Shown: positions 35,701 to 47,000, numbered from the stretch's first letter. The stretch is DNA of 64,000 bases from Haemaphysalis longicornis (GCA_013339765.2 CM023449.1:118796957-118860956); one strand, 5' to 3'. Numbers and translations are program-made. Notes: generated from the letters alone by a model not told the origin.

Positions 35701-36249
35701 TGTTTCCAGCTCCCCTGATCGCTCATTTTCGGGCGTGGCTTTGATTTTTAATGCGTAGCATTTTGTCAGAATACTCTCGCAGCCAGGACCGTGCAACAGT
35801 CTGAATTTCCTCGAAATTGCAGGATGGGCACAATAGCACTATTAAGGCCAAGTGCAACCAAAATTTACCTGCCCCAAATTCTTTTTCAACGTGTTGTATC
35901 CACCTCTAAATTCCCTTGTGACCTCATTTTAAACTCGATAGGCCCGCAGTATTTTTATTAAAACCATTTAAAAACACCCCAGTTCAGGTGACGCAGCCGC
36001 GAGCGGAGTATCGCCACAACAGGTCACCATTTCGGCGAATTTCCGGACGTGCCTTTTATCAGTCAGGACTCGAGTGACCGGCGTCGTCTCTTCTGAGTAG
36101 CGCTTTTACGTTCGGCCTCACGGAAGCAAGTAGGGTAATTCCTGTTTATTGCACGAATAATTGCTTTCAAGCATATCCGAAACGCCAGAACCTGAAGAAA
36201 CTCTTGGTAGCCGAGTCAGATAGAGCAAAATCAGAGGGAGCCGGAGCTG
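29766..36249. other. Unannotated stretch of 6.5 kb
   Basis: Moderately AT-rich with no recognised gene, tRNA or complete mobile element. The longest frames (30216-30572 minus, 33301-33615 minus, 33838-34137 plus) show no family motifs. A frame at 29851-30117 begins MGKCAV but lacks the rest of a THAP signature. Introns of a host gene could lie here, but I see no exon I could defend. Confidence 0.35.
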
Positions 36250-36690
36250 ATCGACGCGAAGGCGATACGCCGTCGGCTAGCAAGTACGGCAGTTTCCCAA
36301 AGGCTTATTTCTGGTCGCGACGGCGGCAGTAGGCTCTCGATCGAGTCTACGAGAGCGCGATACGCGAGTAGACCCGAGTATGGCCGACGCTGCTGGCGCG
36401 GCTGTTCGGCACGTCGGTGCGGGAACGAGTACGGTAGCTGTGCGGCGCACTGCACGCTCGCGACCAGGCAGTTTTAATAAAGTACGAGATACGCGAGCAC
36501 GGCCGATGAGTCACGGCCGGTCGGTGCACGAACGAGAACAGCAGCTTCGCGGCGCACTGCACAATCGTGGCCGGTCGACTCTATTACTGCGTGATTTGGT
36601 AGTACTGCCTACGCGAGGCGATACGCTGTTGTCGCAGCCGGTAGGGGCGCGAACAAGTACGGCGGCTGCGCGGCGCACTGCCCGGTACCG
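36250..36690. repeat. GC-rich tandem repeat, about 107-121 bp unit
   Basis: CGGCGCACTGC occurs at 36443, 36550 and 36671, each preceded by GAACNAGNACNGNAGCT-like sequence and by ACGCGAG/GATACG words, so three units are clear, and a weaker one starts near 36257 (GGCGATACGCCGTCGGCTAG). Open frames on both strands share repeated segments (MQCAA..., RTAR...) because the unit lacks stops. CpG content is much higher than in the flanks. I see no protein family in it. Confidence 0.6.
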
Positions 36691-36850
36691 AATCAGTTCA
36701 AACCACTTCATTGGACAATAAGGGCCCTATTCTCGACTGCATAAATTGCCGGCAATTCTGGCAATTTGCCGGAAGTCTTTTTGATTGGCTTTCAATTTTG
36801 GTCACGTGCTTCCGGTTGACAAAGTGGTTGTGTGTGGTTCCCAGAAGCAA

Positions 36851-38442
36851 ATGATGCTTTATTCACTGAGAAATAATGCAATTTAAGCCAGAATTTTAAA
36901 TCTCCCGCTAAAATTGCACTTTCCGTGACGTGAACAATGGCGTCATACGAGCCGGTCCATGAAACAGATACTTAGTATGTCGACTCCACATAGCACCCAC
37001 ACGCAGGAGTTGACCGAGACGGCAGCCATTTTAAAAATACTAGTAAAACCTAGTGCACCCGCAGCCCTAGTCATGGAATCGCCTGATCCGGAGAACAAAA
37101 CTCTCGCCTAGGAGCTCGGGCTTGCATTTAACAACCTCACACCACTTGAACGCTCAATGCTTCTAAGTGCACCAGCGGCAAGAGTTGTGGGATACGCGGT
37201 GGACGGGAAAGCGATCATTCCGCGATAGGCACAACTGACGAACGCCCTGCCGTCGGCACCGCTGCCTCGTCAGCCCCGTCGCGACGGACGAACACAGACT
37301 GATACGTATGTGCCGTATTTTTATTACGGTTAATAATAGTTCAATTTCAGTAACAGTATCGCTTATGCCAGTTGGCCGGTGTCGTGTATGGAAAGCCGTT
37401 CGCGCGAGCTCTCTGCTTCGACCACAAAGATACGAGCGTCAATGCGCGGTGTTTACGGCATTTTTTCCCCCAAGGTCAGAGCGCTTTGACGAAGTCGGCG
37501 ACGAGCGCCAGCATGTCCCAGGAGTGAGCTAACGTAAGGGTACCTGCCGTAATCACTTCCTCGAAAATGAAGCGAGCACACTCGTACTTCCTTTAGCTCT
37601 CTTTCTGCTCCGTTTGCAAAGTTCACAAAACGTAGCCACTTGCTTCGCCGAGGTTCGTCGTTGGGCAGCACATGAAAGATCTCCTCACCGGGGATTTCGC
37701 ACTCCCTCGACGATTTGCCCGTACTACATGGGCATTTCAAAACGTAGCAACGAAATTTCATTGTAATGTTCTCGAACAAACTGAAGTTTTCAGTGGTTGT
37801 AAACTGGAAATGAGCTCCTAACAATAGCAGCAAGCCAACACCATTCCGAAACTGCGACGACTGTCACTATCTCGTCGCTGCTTGCTGTTCCTTACTCCCC
37901 TCGTTTCTATTTTAACCTTTGCTGGTTGGCGATATGACGGGCAACCTCCTGTGAAGGGATTACGATACCAAGCAAGGTCACGGCTGTGCGTGCTGGGACG
38001 GTTCGTTGGCCCCTAAGAGCCTTGAACCCGAAAATTCGTCTGCGCGACGGCATGATGTCGAGCTCGGCCGACGGTATAGTTTCGTACGCATTGGCGCACA
38101 CGCTTGCGTGTTCGTTCGGAACTTCAACCGTTTACTCCACCGTTCTTGGTCATAAAAAGAATGTGCAGTATGTTTCACGAGCATTTAGCTCGCTATGCAA
38201 ACTGTAAGCCCTGCCTAACATGCGTTTGCTTTTGCCGGCCTCCGCCAATCGCAGAGCATTCTCGAGTGGCATCATAGGTTCTGTTGCGGAAAATGAGCTG
38301 GGGGGTCGCATGGTCATTTCCTTTTTTCCTAATTATATAGCTTATTTGAGCGAAGTTGGCGTTATAAGTGGTGTCGTTATGGTTCTAACGAGGCAATCTT
38401 TCGAATGAACCAACTTGTGTTTTCTCTTCATGTCTCCTTTAA
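36851..38442. mobile_element. Decayed TTAA-family element related to 54731-55850, left end lost
   Basis: The right 220 bases (38219-38438) match 55608-55846 closely, sharing CCTCCGCCAATCGCAGAGC, ATAGGTTCTGTTGCGG, CTTATTTGAGCGAAGTT, CTTTCGAATGAACCAA and the terminus CTTCATGTCTCCT followed by TTAA (38439-38442). On the left, GCTTTATTCACTGAGAAAT at 36856 matches 54833, but the outer 100 or so bases that should hold the left TIR are not recognisable. It is about 1.6 kb, longer than the 1.1 kb relative, and may be a less deleted form. The THAP frame lies within it. Confidence 0.65.
37453..37761 (-). CDS. THAP zinc-finger domain fragment
   Basis: From the ATG at 37759-37761 (minus) the protein begins MKFRCYVLKC and shows the THAP C2CH layout: Cys-x4-Cys, then FHVLP-x-DE, an invariant-type Trp in KWLRF, and Cys-x2-His in VCSLHF about 51 residues after the second Cys, a little longer than the usual spacing. 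THAP domains bind DNA and are found in host regulators and in transposases (P elements and several DDE families). Only this N-terminal domain is present; after about 75 residues the frame loses recognisable sequence and ends at 37453. Given its place inside a TIR element it is more likely a transposase remnant than a host gene. The frame is open further upstream to 37833 without homology. Confidence 0.65.
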   Translation of the reverse strand: MKFRCYVLKCPCSTGKSSRECEIPGEEIFHVLPNDEPRRSKWLRFVNFANGAERELKEVRVCSLHFRGSDYGRYPYVSSLLGHAGARRRLRQSALTLGEKMP

Positions 38443-38462
38443 CGCATCTTTGCCGTGCCGTA

Positions 38463-38730
38463 CGACCACTCAATTCATTCGGGTTCGGGTTACCCAGAAG
38501 GTGCTGTCGAACAAGTTAATCAAGCCGTGCGAAGGAGGAGCGCAATGAACGCGAAGCGGCGCCAACGCAAGCCCAATGCACTCCGTGCCCAAAACTACCG
38601 TCGCCGAAGCAGACGACAAAAGCCGACGGAATGCGTTTCGCCAACGCGCCCGCCGGCGCACGCGGAACGCCGGCCGCTTAGCCGCCGGACCATTCGCTGC
38701 GCCATCTACATTGCGCTCCGCGAATGATGG
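38463..38730 (+). mobile_element. Second copy of the repeat shared with 23805-24055
   Basis: Aligns with the earlier copy from GACCACTCAATTC through GAACAAGTTAATCAAGCCGTGCGAAGG, then in pieces up to the GCGCCATCTA/CTCCG words. In this copy a plus frame continues as an Arg/Lys/Gln-rich basic segment after QVNQAVRRR (to 38727), whereas in the other copy the frame continues differently. It may be a remnant of a coding region of an unknown element; I do not recognise the protein. Confidence 0.6.
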
Positions 38731-39304
38731 ACATTAAGAGCCCGCAGGAGAGAGCGAAGTCGGCGCTCCTGTTTATCTTGCTCCGTGGTCGCGGCCGTCT
38801 TTTTCTGTGATCACGCCATAAACTTGCAACATAGCAGCAGACGATGGCGTGGCGGCGGTGGCGGCAGGGAAGGTGATAACGCAACAAAGCTTGCATTGAA
38901 GCAGAGAGCCCAGCTATGTTACTAAAAGCGATTGAAAAAAAATAACTAGATACCGTAAAAAAATTTTGTGACGCTCTTTAGCTCGACATCCGCCTTTCGC
39001 TCGCTTTTGGATCAACGTTACTCGATCGCCTTGTGGTGTTGACGCCAAATTGGACCTCCAGAAATGTGTTTTTCTTGTTAGCCTCAGCTTCCGTCTTAAT
39101 TTTTATAGTACATGCCGAGTGTTTTTATATCTTTCTTGCACAATATTTGATACCTTGGTAGCGATCTTATGAGTGACTCATCAAATTACACTGCGTGTCG
39201 TCATAGCTATAGGTGCAGCACGTCACTTATTGCTTACGTCGTGCTTACGCAAAAAAACATGGGGGAAATGCCGGCAATTTGTGCAGTCGAGAATAGGGCC
39301 CTAA

Positions 39305-40689
39305 GTAAAAACTATCCTATGTTGGCAACATAGGCAACATGAACAAAAGTGGCCGGTAAACAAAAATAATAAATTTCTGAATTTGAACTCTGATAATAGG
39401 CACTGAAACCGAATTCCCACAGGATAACCGGCCTGTTTCGCGTCGCTTCCCTCCCAGGATAGATTTTTTATTTTGATTTGTTCTGTCAAAAACTCAGGGT
39501 AGTTCGATCAGCACAGCCAATGGGGCATCCATTTAGCGCTCAACACTTCCTGTCGTCGCTGTTAGCTTCACCGCGACGCCTCGCGATGACGGTGTGTATA
39601 TTTTAACGAAAGATCATATGAGCGTCTCGGGCGCTCACAGTGAAGCAACACTGGTTGAACTGGTTTTCCCTAACGGCGTTTTGCGCGTGTTAGGAGTTTT
39701 TAAAGGAACGGATGACTCCAAAGATCTTGAAAGGGTGCCGCCTTCTCACAGGCAGCCGCAGGCGAACCCGCCGGCCGCTCCCACTGGATTACTTACTGGA
39801 ACGTCACTTCCGGAGGGCCATGATTGCCTCCCTGTTTCCAGTTTCGATTTGGAAGAGAGCGATTTTTTCCTCCTAGCCAGCTACGCATATTTTGTCGCCT
39901 AGATTTCATCCTCTAACACTGCAGGAAAACAGTGCCTTTAGTGGTCCGAACATTTCGCTGCAGTCGGCGTTTAATCGGTTAGATAGCAGAACTGAAACTA
40001 TCTTGTCGGACAGAATCTTGAAAAACCCGAAAATAAAAAACAAAATTAAAATAAAATTCTCACAAAAATTAACTGACAGAATCAACATTATGTATCTTGC
40101 GCATCTCTTTGAAAAGTGGAAAATAAACGAAAAAAAGTCTGCGAAACACCCTTCAAAATACGAGTAAATATAGCGAAAATTCGGAACTGTAAAGCCGTAC
40201 ATTATTACAAAAATGCATGTGTGGCGGAAGTACCACCATTAGACTTTATTGCAGCGTAAATGGAGATAGTTGCTCGGACAAAATTTTGAAAAGCCAAAGG
40301 AACAAAGGAAAATATAGAACAAAAATTTTCTCAAAAATATTCTCACAAATTAAACAAATATGCATCTTATACATCTCCCCACAAAACCCAAGAATAAATG
40401 AAGAAAGTCCGGGACAGAACGTTGAAAATACAAATAAAAGTAGCTTAAATGCATCAATTCGGCTACGCCTTCATCTTCAAGAAGAAAACACAATTATCGA
40501 AGAAAACGCAATTCATCGCTGTTGGCATAAAGATACCTCATTCTCGGAAAGAAACAACGGATATCATAAAACGAATAAAATGTTTCAACGTGTTTCGCTA
40601 TTTTAAAATCATATTTGACTGTAAAGAACTCACAGTCTAGACGAGAGGCAAGAATAGAATGCTACGAAAGAGTAGAAAATTCGCTGAAT
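39305..40689. other. Unannotated interval
   Basis: AT-rich. A 102-codon frame at 39594-39902 opens only at a non-ATG codon and has no known motif. Lys/Asn/Ile-rich frames around 39900-40600 reflect base composition. Confidence 0.35.
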
Positions 40690-40771
40690 TTTAGCACGAA
40701 AGTGTTTTATTCCCGGATACACAAAGATTTCACTCACGTCATATCCGTCACGGAAGTGACGTCAGTACAAT
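40690..40771 (+). repeat. Upstream copy of a repeat flanking the YADD-type LINE
   Basis: About 80 bases aligning with 42301-42381: both contain GAAAGTGTTT/GAGAGTGTTT, ACACAAAGATTTC/ACACCAAGATTTC, GTCATATCCNTCAC and TGACGNCAGTAC, with roughly three quarters of positions matching by eye. The core GTCATATCCGTCACGGAAGTGACG is partly palindromic. It is the same orientation on both sides of the LINE fragment. Confidence 0.6.
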
Positions 40772-40840
40772 GGAGCAAGCGGCCTGTAACGGGCGCACCC
40801 CTGGACACAGAGATTTCTTGTGGGGAAGCAACCTTTAGTA

Positions 40841-40881
40841 CGTTAGAAAAGAAACTGAAAGGTTAGAAAAGAAACTGGAAG
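40841..40881 (+). repeat. 20 bp tandem duplication
   Basis: GTTAGAAAAGAAACTGAAAG is followed directly by GTTAGAAAAGAAACTGGAAG, a two-copy tandem repeat with one difference just before the 5' junction of the truncated LINE. Confidence 0.7.
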
Positions 40882-40910
40882 AAAGTTAAGTAGGGTTTAG
40901 CCTAACCCAT

Positions 40911-42083
40911 ATGCTGCAAGGCGAAGTGGTACAACAGCATATTCCGGGAATGTTATACGCAGACGACATTGTTCTTTTAGCTGACAACCAAACCGATATG
41001 CAGCGGCTAATAACTATTTGCGGCCAGGAAGCCACTGACCTCGGCTTAAATTTCAGTGCAGAAAAATCAGGAATAATGGTTTTCAACGACGCTACCACCG
41101 ACGTAGTGTCTATCCAGCAAGGCGAATTACCTAGAGTGAAGGAATATAAATATTTGGGAGTGTGGATAAACGAAGGGGATAACTACTTAAGTACTCACGA
41201 GAAGCAACTCAAGGTTAAGGGAAAGCGAAACGCATCTATAATGAAGCATAGAGCTCTGTGGGGGTATAACAAATATGAAGTAGTAAGAGGAATGTGGAAA
41301 GGAGTAATGGTTCCGGGTCTCACGTTTGCGAATGCGGTACTCTGCTTAAAATCAGACGTTCTATCAGGCCTGGAAGTAAACCAGAGAACGGTAGGACGTC
41401 TGGCCTTAGGCGCGCATGGAAAAACAACTAACGAAGCAGTTCAGGGAGATATGGGCTGGGCGTCGTTTGAAGTTAGAGAAGCTCAGAGTAAAATATGCTT
41501 TGAGACGAGGTTGAGGGCAATGGATCAACGAAGGTGGGCAGCTAAGGTTTTTAGGTACCTATACTTGAAAAGCGTGGACACGCAGTGGTTAAGAAAGACT
41601 AGAAGGCTAACGATGAAATACGGAAAGAACAGTGGGGAATCCAAAACAGCCAAGGTAACCAAAAAAGAGGCAAGGCAGATTGAAACGAATAAATTGAGGG
41701 AAAAAATGGAAGCTAAAACGTCATTAGAGATGTACAGGGCTGAGAAGATGAACATCACAAAGGAAAATTTCTACGATAATTTCCAGGGCAGTGCTTTGCT
41801 TTTTGAGGCGAGAGCAGGTTGCCTGTGAACTAAGAGTTTTGTCGGGAAGTATTCACAAAATGATGAGGTATGTGTGGTCTGCGGAAAAGAAACAGAAACT
41901 ATGCGGCACATAGTGTTACAATGTGAGGGTATCCATCCGAATCTACATGAAGGGAATATTGGACTTCCAGAAGCCCTAGAATTTAAGGGTATCACAGAGG
42001 AAGTTAACTTCAAGGCTGTCGAGGGGACGAAAAGAAGATTAGAATGCTGGTGGACGAAAAGCAGAGAGGGGAATATTGCCTAG
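40911..42083 (+). pseudogene. 5'-truncated LINE ORF: RT palm/thumb and C-terminal Cys/His domain
   Basis: The frame starts within the RT palm: YADDIVLLAD (motif C catalytic Asp pair) at residues 16-25, KSGIMVF, then YKYLGVWI, followed by a long thumb and connection region. An in-frame TGA at 41826-41828 stops the 305-codon frame, and the same frame continues to 42083 with a CxxC...H...C element (VCVVCGKETETMRHIVLQC) typical of the nucleic-acid-binding C-terminus of several non-LTR clades. The TGA sits where a CGA arginine codon would fit, suggesting CpG decay. RT motifs 0-B and any endonuclease are missing. Clade cannot be fixed from this part; similar proteins are often labelled tick transposon. 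Confidence 0.85.
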
Positions 42084-42300
42084 GACAGTTACCACCTGTA
42101 ACAGGGAAAAGAAAGTATTTCGGGCCTAATAAGCGTTAGTGCCTGCCCTAAGCAGCGCTAGTATTAAACCAAGAGTGTAAAACATGGTTATATTAGTCCT
42201 TTTTGGTAAGATGACTGGTCATCACCCCGCTTCAATGGGAAACCAATAGGAATCATCATCATCATCATCATCATCCTCATCATCCGTTTTCGGGTTTTGT
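42084..42300 (+). other. 3' UTR and (ATC)n tail of the truncated LINE
   Basis: About 170 bases of 3' UTR followed by an ATC trinucleotide run (42253-42288), a common LINE 3' terminus. No clear target-site duplication with the left side was found. Confidence 0.6.
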
Positions 42301-42381
42301 ATTTTGACACGAGAGTGTTTAATGGCGGTATACACCAAGATTTCGCTGATGTCATATCCATCACAGAAATGACGCCAGTAC
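42301..42381 (+). repeat. Downstream copy of the repeat flanking the YADD-type LINE
   Basis: Partner of 40690-40771, in the same orientation. The two copies also share CCGAAGCAACC/GGGGAAGCAACC words further on, but alignment is lost after about 100 bases. Confidence 0.6.
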
Positions 42382-43913
42382 GCCTTTGCCGAAGCAACCC
42401 ACCAGCAGGACGTCGGTCGCCAAGTGTACCAACAAGACGGCCGCCGCCGAGCGGAAGATCATGCTCAGCTACAGATTTTGCTGCACATTTCACTTTCGTG
42501 TTTTACCGATTTCTATGACAGAAAGTCAACCAGGGTTTTTTTGGCATTTTTTTCAGATAGGTCTTTTTTTCGTTTAGTATTTCTTTCTTCACGTGGTTTT
42601 GCGCGATAATAAATAAACACTTCACTAAACAAAAACAAATATTTGTAAAGAGTCATGAACACAGCGAAGGCGCTCCCATGGAGCTGCTGTATACAGTCAC
42701 ATCTCGTTACTACAAACCCCACAATAACAAATTTCTCAAATTTGCAAACATTTTAAAATAACCGCCAGATTGCCTATATTTTAAATGCAAAAAATATTTC
42801 AGAACTAGGAATTCCAATGCAGCGCAAGTCTCAGAATAATGCACGTATTTTTTTTTGCCGTTTATGATCGCGGAACATCAGTATTACGCATTCGGCTAAA
42901 TGTAACAACGCCGCAAATCTCGCGTGACACACAAAGCGCCGTTTCTGTGTGTATTCACCGTGTGCAGCATCTTTCATCATCAGCCATGTCGAGGGCTAAT
43001 TCTAGCGCTACCACAAAGCTGGGGTTTAATGGGTAGCGGCCTTGCAGTCCTAGCTGCCTTTGGCGCTTTTCCCTCTCGTTGAGTTGGTGGATGGTAGGCC
43101 ATTCTTCGCGGTATTCACGAGTGGGGGCAAGTATTTCTTTTTTCTTTGACGTGGGTGATCTTCCTGCGAAGTTTGCGAGATGCAATGGGGAATTCAGCTA
43201 GCAATGGAGTGAAGACGCGAAAACAGTCTTAGGATGAAGACGAGAAGGAAGGCCACTGTGAGTCGCTGAACACAGCAGAAGACGAGGTTGTGTCAAACAT
43301 TGGTGTTTCAGTGAACATGAATAAAGTCCGTACTTTGATCGCTTGTTGCAATGAGATACCCGTAAGGCATTCCACAAAGTGAAAGATTTACAGGCATTTC
43401 TAATTGGCCGTGTGTGCTGCACGCGGCAGAAGGAAATAACAGATTTATTTCCAAATAAAGCACCTAGGAAGTGAGCGCAAAATTGTTATTTCAGAGTTTG
43501 CTTGATTGCACACACCCCCTACTACAGAGGTACGTCATTTTCATCCCTACGTTCGAGCAATGGCTTTTAAACGTACGTTTTTTATTACAGCAATATTTCA
43601 AAATACCGAACAATTTTCGGCTGGCGCCGGGTTATTATTTACGTCGAGATTTGACTGTAACACCCCAAACTGACTGCACCATAATAATGAACTCTTTCAA
43701 CCGGGTTAATATTGTCGGCAGCATCTTTTTTATGAGTGGATGTGTTTGTAACGATTTTGTTACTGTTATTCCACAGCTAATGAAAATAAACCATTCCTAG
43801 TGGGAGTTACGTAACTACCAGTCCCATGTAAACTACGGATGGTAAAGCGCCCTAAATAATGCTTTACCATCCTGATTTCAATTGGGGTAACAATGGAAGA
43901 ATAAATGATCTCT
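42382..43913. other. Unannotated interval
   Basis: No gene recognised. A compact 76-codon minus frame at 42955-43185 (charged, with TIHQLNEREKRQRQLGLQGR) looks more protein-like than its surroundings, yet I know no matching family and see no splice sites to support an exon. Confidence 0.3.
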
Positions 43914-44079
43914 ATCGTCATCGGTTGATGGATTTGATTGATTGATTGTGGGGTTTATCGCGCCGACGCAACGCAGGCGATGAGGCGCGCCGTAGTGGAG
44001 GGCTCCGGATTAATTTTGACCACCTGTGGATCTTTATCGTGCGCCGAAATGTCGTACACACGGGGATCGTCATCGGTTG
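43914..44079 (-). mobile_element. 5'-truncated Ruka-type SINE with perfect 14 bp target-site duplication
   Basis: Minus-strand SINE body at 43928-44065: the (CAAT)n tail at the left, then the GGGGTTTATCGCGCCGACGC and GCGCGCCGTAGTGGAGGGCTCC blocks (plus-strand reading) that match the SINE at 13103-13356. It stops within CACACGGG, so the whole tRNA head with A and B boxes is missing. ATCGTCATCGGTTG is present at both 43914-43927 and 44066-44079, showing that the truncation happened at insertion and not by later deletion. Confidence 0.9.
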
Positions 44080-47000
44080 CTAAGTGGCTAAGGCTCTGTG
44101 CGCCTGCCGTCGCGGCTGTTTTTCTGATAATGACAAAAAAAAAACACTTGCGCGTACAGTTTTCTCACCGCCTTAATGGTTCCAAAGTGGAGAAAATTAC
44201 TTTGAAACCTTCCCTTACTTCCTCCTCGTAGTCCAAGGCTAACGTCAGCGCAGAGAATACCATCATTCTCGCTGAACGACAGAAAATTTCTTGATTCACA
44301 AATTTCCAGCGTAGCAATAGGTATACGTTAGAATATAAGGCTTAACCCGGAGTTGCTGTATGGAACCGAGAAAGTTTTTTTGCCGGAACCAAAAAATCTA
44401 AAGGTTGGGTAGACGAGCATGCTGGCTTAGAGATGCACAAGTACAAAAAGAGATTATATTGGAATAACCATGTTACGAAAGACTAAGAAAATTCAAATCC
44501 ACGGAAGGTTTATTCCGATATGAAAGTTAGAGGTGGTTTATGTATAAACACTGAAACATTCCCGTAATTCTGCATTATCACTGTGCTCTCGAGTGACCAA
44601 TTTATATTATCTAGTGACCAATTTACAACAAATTAAATTCTTATAATGAGAGCAATAGGCAAGCCGTTTGACCGAATTTACGCCGCCAACAAATCAAACT
44701 CTGCGCATGACAGCAACATGACAAGTGTGAATCAAGAAAAGTGATTTGGGCTGCGGCATATCAGAACGCCGAGCATCATGCGTACATCGCTTGATGCAAT
44801 AGCGAGATCAAACTTGAAATTCAAATCCGTTGCTCGACGCCGTCATTTGCCGGGATCCATTGTTGGTAGGATGACTTGGTTATACAGGTGCATTGTGGTG
44901 AAGCTGAACAAGAGGCCAAACTTAGTGTGTTCAATAGCAAGGAACAAAAAAGGAAATAACTGGAATGTGGGGAACATGTTGAGAACGCGCCAACAAATTG
45001 AAAGGGAGCCAGGCGTCGCCAAGTAGGACACCATCGCGCTCAGTGCCTGGTTGCGGTAGCGAGTTCTTAACGGATTTAGAAAGCCAGATATTATACTCCA
45101 TGCACAAAATATTCAGGCCCAGTTTAAGAAATCGCATGTGATCAAAGCTACTGTAGCCCGGGCGCTGAACAGCCGATTTATTTTTAAATTATAGTCTCCC
45201 AGCATGACAAATTGGAATGACGTAGTTCACACATACGATAGAATAGATGCTGTATACGAACCGGGATAACTTTGAACACAAAGAAAAAGGAAAAGAAAGT
45301 GGAAAAAGAAAATAAATGCCGAGAAAGAGGCTAAAGGGTGGCAGGAGATTGCGGTATATTAAAATCATCGGGTGCAACGCGTGTCTAGGGGGTTCGGAAG
45401 GTCATCGATAAAACAACCACACTGCACGCCGCAGATTCTACCCTTTAGAGTAAATTCAACATAGCTAACATTCCTTCTGACCAAACTGCCACTAAAATCA
45501 CATTTAGTGCGGCTTACTTTGCGATAACAAAGAACGCTCGTCCAGTTATATCTGTATGCTAACAAAGCCGCGATTGTTAACGGTTTGTGATTTCTTTTAA
45601 CAAAAAAAAGACAAAGCGTTTGATAATAGCTTGTTCGGCGACAATTGGGCGTGGCAAAGAATAAACATTACGTAGTGTAATATCGTTCAAATAGTGAAAT
45701 ACCCAGCATCATTTCCTAAGACTTAACAACATGTCCCCCCCCCCCCCCCGGGTACGTTAACCATATTTTGCGCACATAACAAGACCTTTCTCAAGAATAT
45801 AATTCCACTCATTTGTTCGAAGGCGAAAGACTTCAAACTATTAACATACATCATGTTAATACATCATGTTTACATCAATACATCATGTTTCCATCATGTT
45901 TCCGTATCTTCCTTCGCTTTCTTTCTTTGTCCCTTGATTTGAATAACTCAAACAGGCAGCCACGGCGCCACTCTCAGCGGCCTCCCCGCACTCAGAGCTT
46001 TCCCCTCCGTGCACCGCTTCTACTCTCGTTCCGTCACATTCACCTGACACGCGGCTGCACGGAAATGACTAGCTTGTTCAGTTCTTCTTGCGTGCCTGAT
46101 TAGCTCAGTGATATAACTGACTTGGTGTCTGCTTTTGAAACCCTCATTTAAACCCAACGGGAATCCGAATAGGTTTTTGTCTCTTTTCAGCCGAGGTCAT
46201 TTAGATACCATTCGTTTTGAAGGACGACAACGAGAATTACTTGTATCTTCTAGGGCTTCTAGGAATTCAGCCTAAAAACGTGAGAAATGTCTGTTTATGG
46301 TCAGCATACGTATCTGTCCTTAATTAGACAGTTGACATTTTAATCTCTTTTAGCAAGAGTTCTTCGAATGAAACCACGTGCCAACAACGTCTGCGTTTTG
46401 CTGCTGACGAACATGAACGCTATTTTGCGGAGGCTTTTCGCTGGAGAACGACTTTTCTTGGCAAATTTAGGGACAACTTCTCTAGTCCAGAGTGGTTTCC
46501 AGTTTGACAAAACTGCGTTTTTGATGTTTCTTTGGGACAAGACCTGCGAATCTGTGGTGACGTTTAAGCAAGACTAAAACACCTATCGGCATTCTACAGG
46601 CAGCGTAATGCAAACATGTCATCTCTGAAAAAAAAAATTCGGTTTCCAGAAATCGTGATACGGAAAAGTGAGTAATATTAGAAATACACCATATTTGGAA
46701 GTACACTGCCCGTTTTTCAATTGTATTTATTGGAATACTTGGCGCCAGTTTTTTTTTCTTAGCGCAGTATATGATTGTAAAAATTTAGCAGTCACAAATA
46801 TTCCATAACAAGTTGTACAAAGAAATATGCGAAAGACTCTTGATGTGATGGTCTTTGTTGTATGTGAGGTTTCAGCACTGTAATATCTCCTTGGTTTTTG
46901 AAAGGGATTTTACAGGGTGGGAACGAGTTGGCCTGAATGGATAGATAACGGTGCAGAGAACATAAATACACCATTCTCCCAACTAGAAGTTGTTTAGTCA

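Larger units (their letters stand above)
36722..39301. mobile_element. PIF/Harbinger-like DNA transposon, 2580 bp, with nested insertions
   Basis: Termini are inverted repeats: GGGCCCTATTCTCGACTGCA at 36722 and its complement ending at 39301. They pair over about 33 bases with one mismatch, through AAATTGCCGGCA. TAA at 36719-36721 and 39302-39304 is a 3 bp target-site duplication. A GGGCCC-type terminus with TAA/TTA duplication is the pattern of the PIF/Harbinger superfamily. No DDE transposase frame is present. The interior holds a decayed copy of the TTAA family (36851-38442), a THAP-domain frame, and the repeat shared with 23805-24055. Confidence 0.85.
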
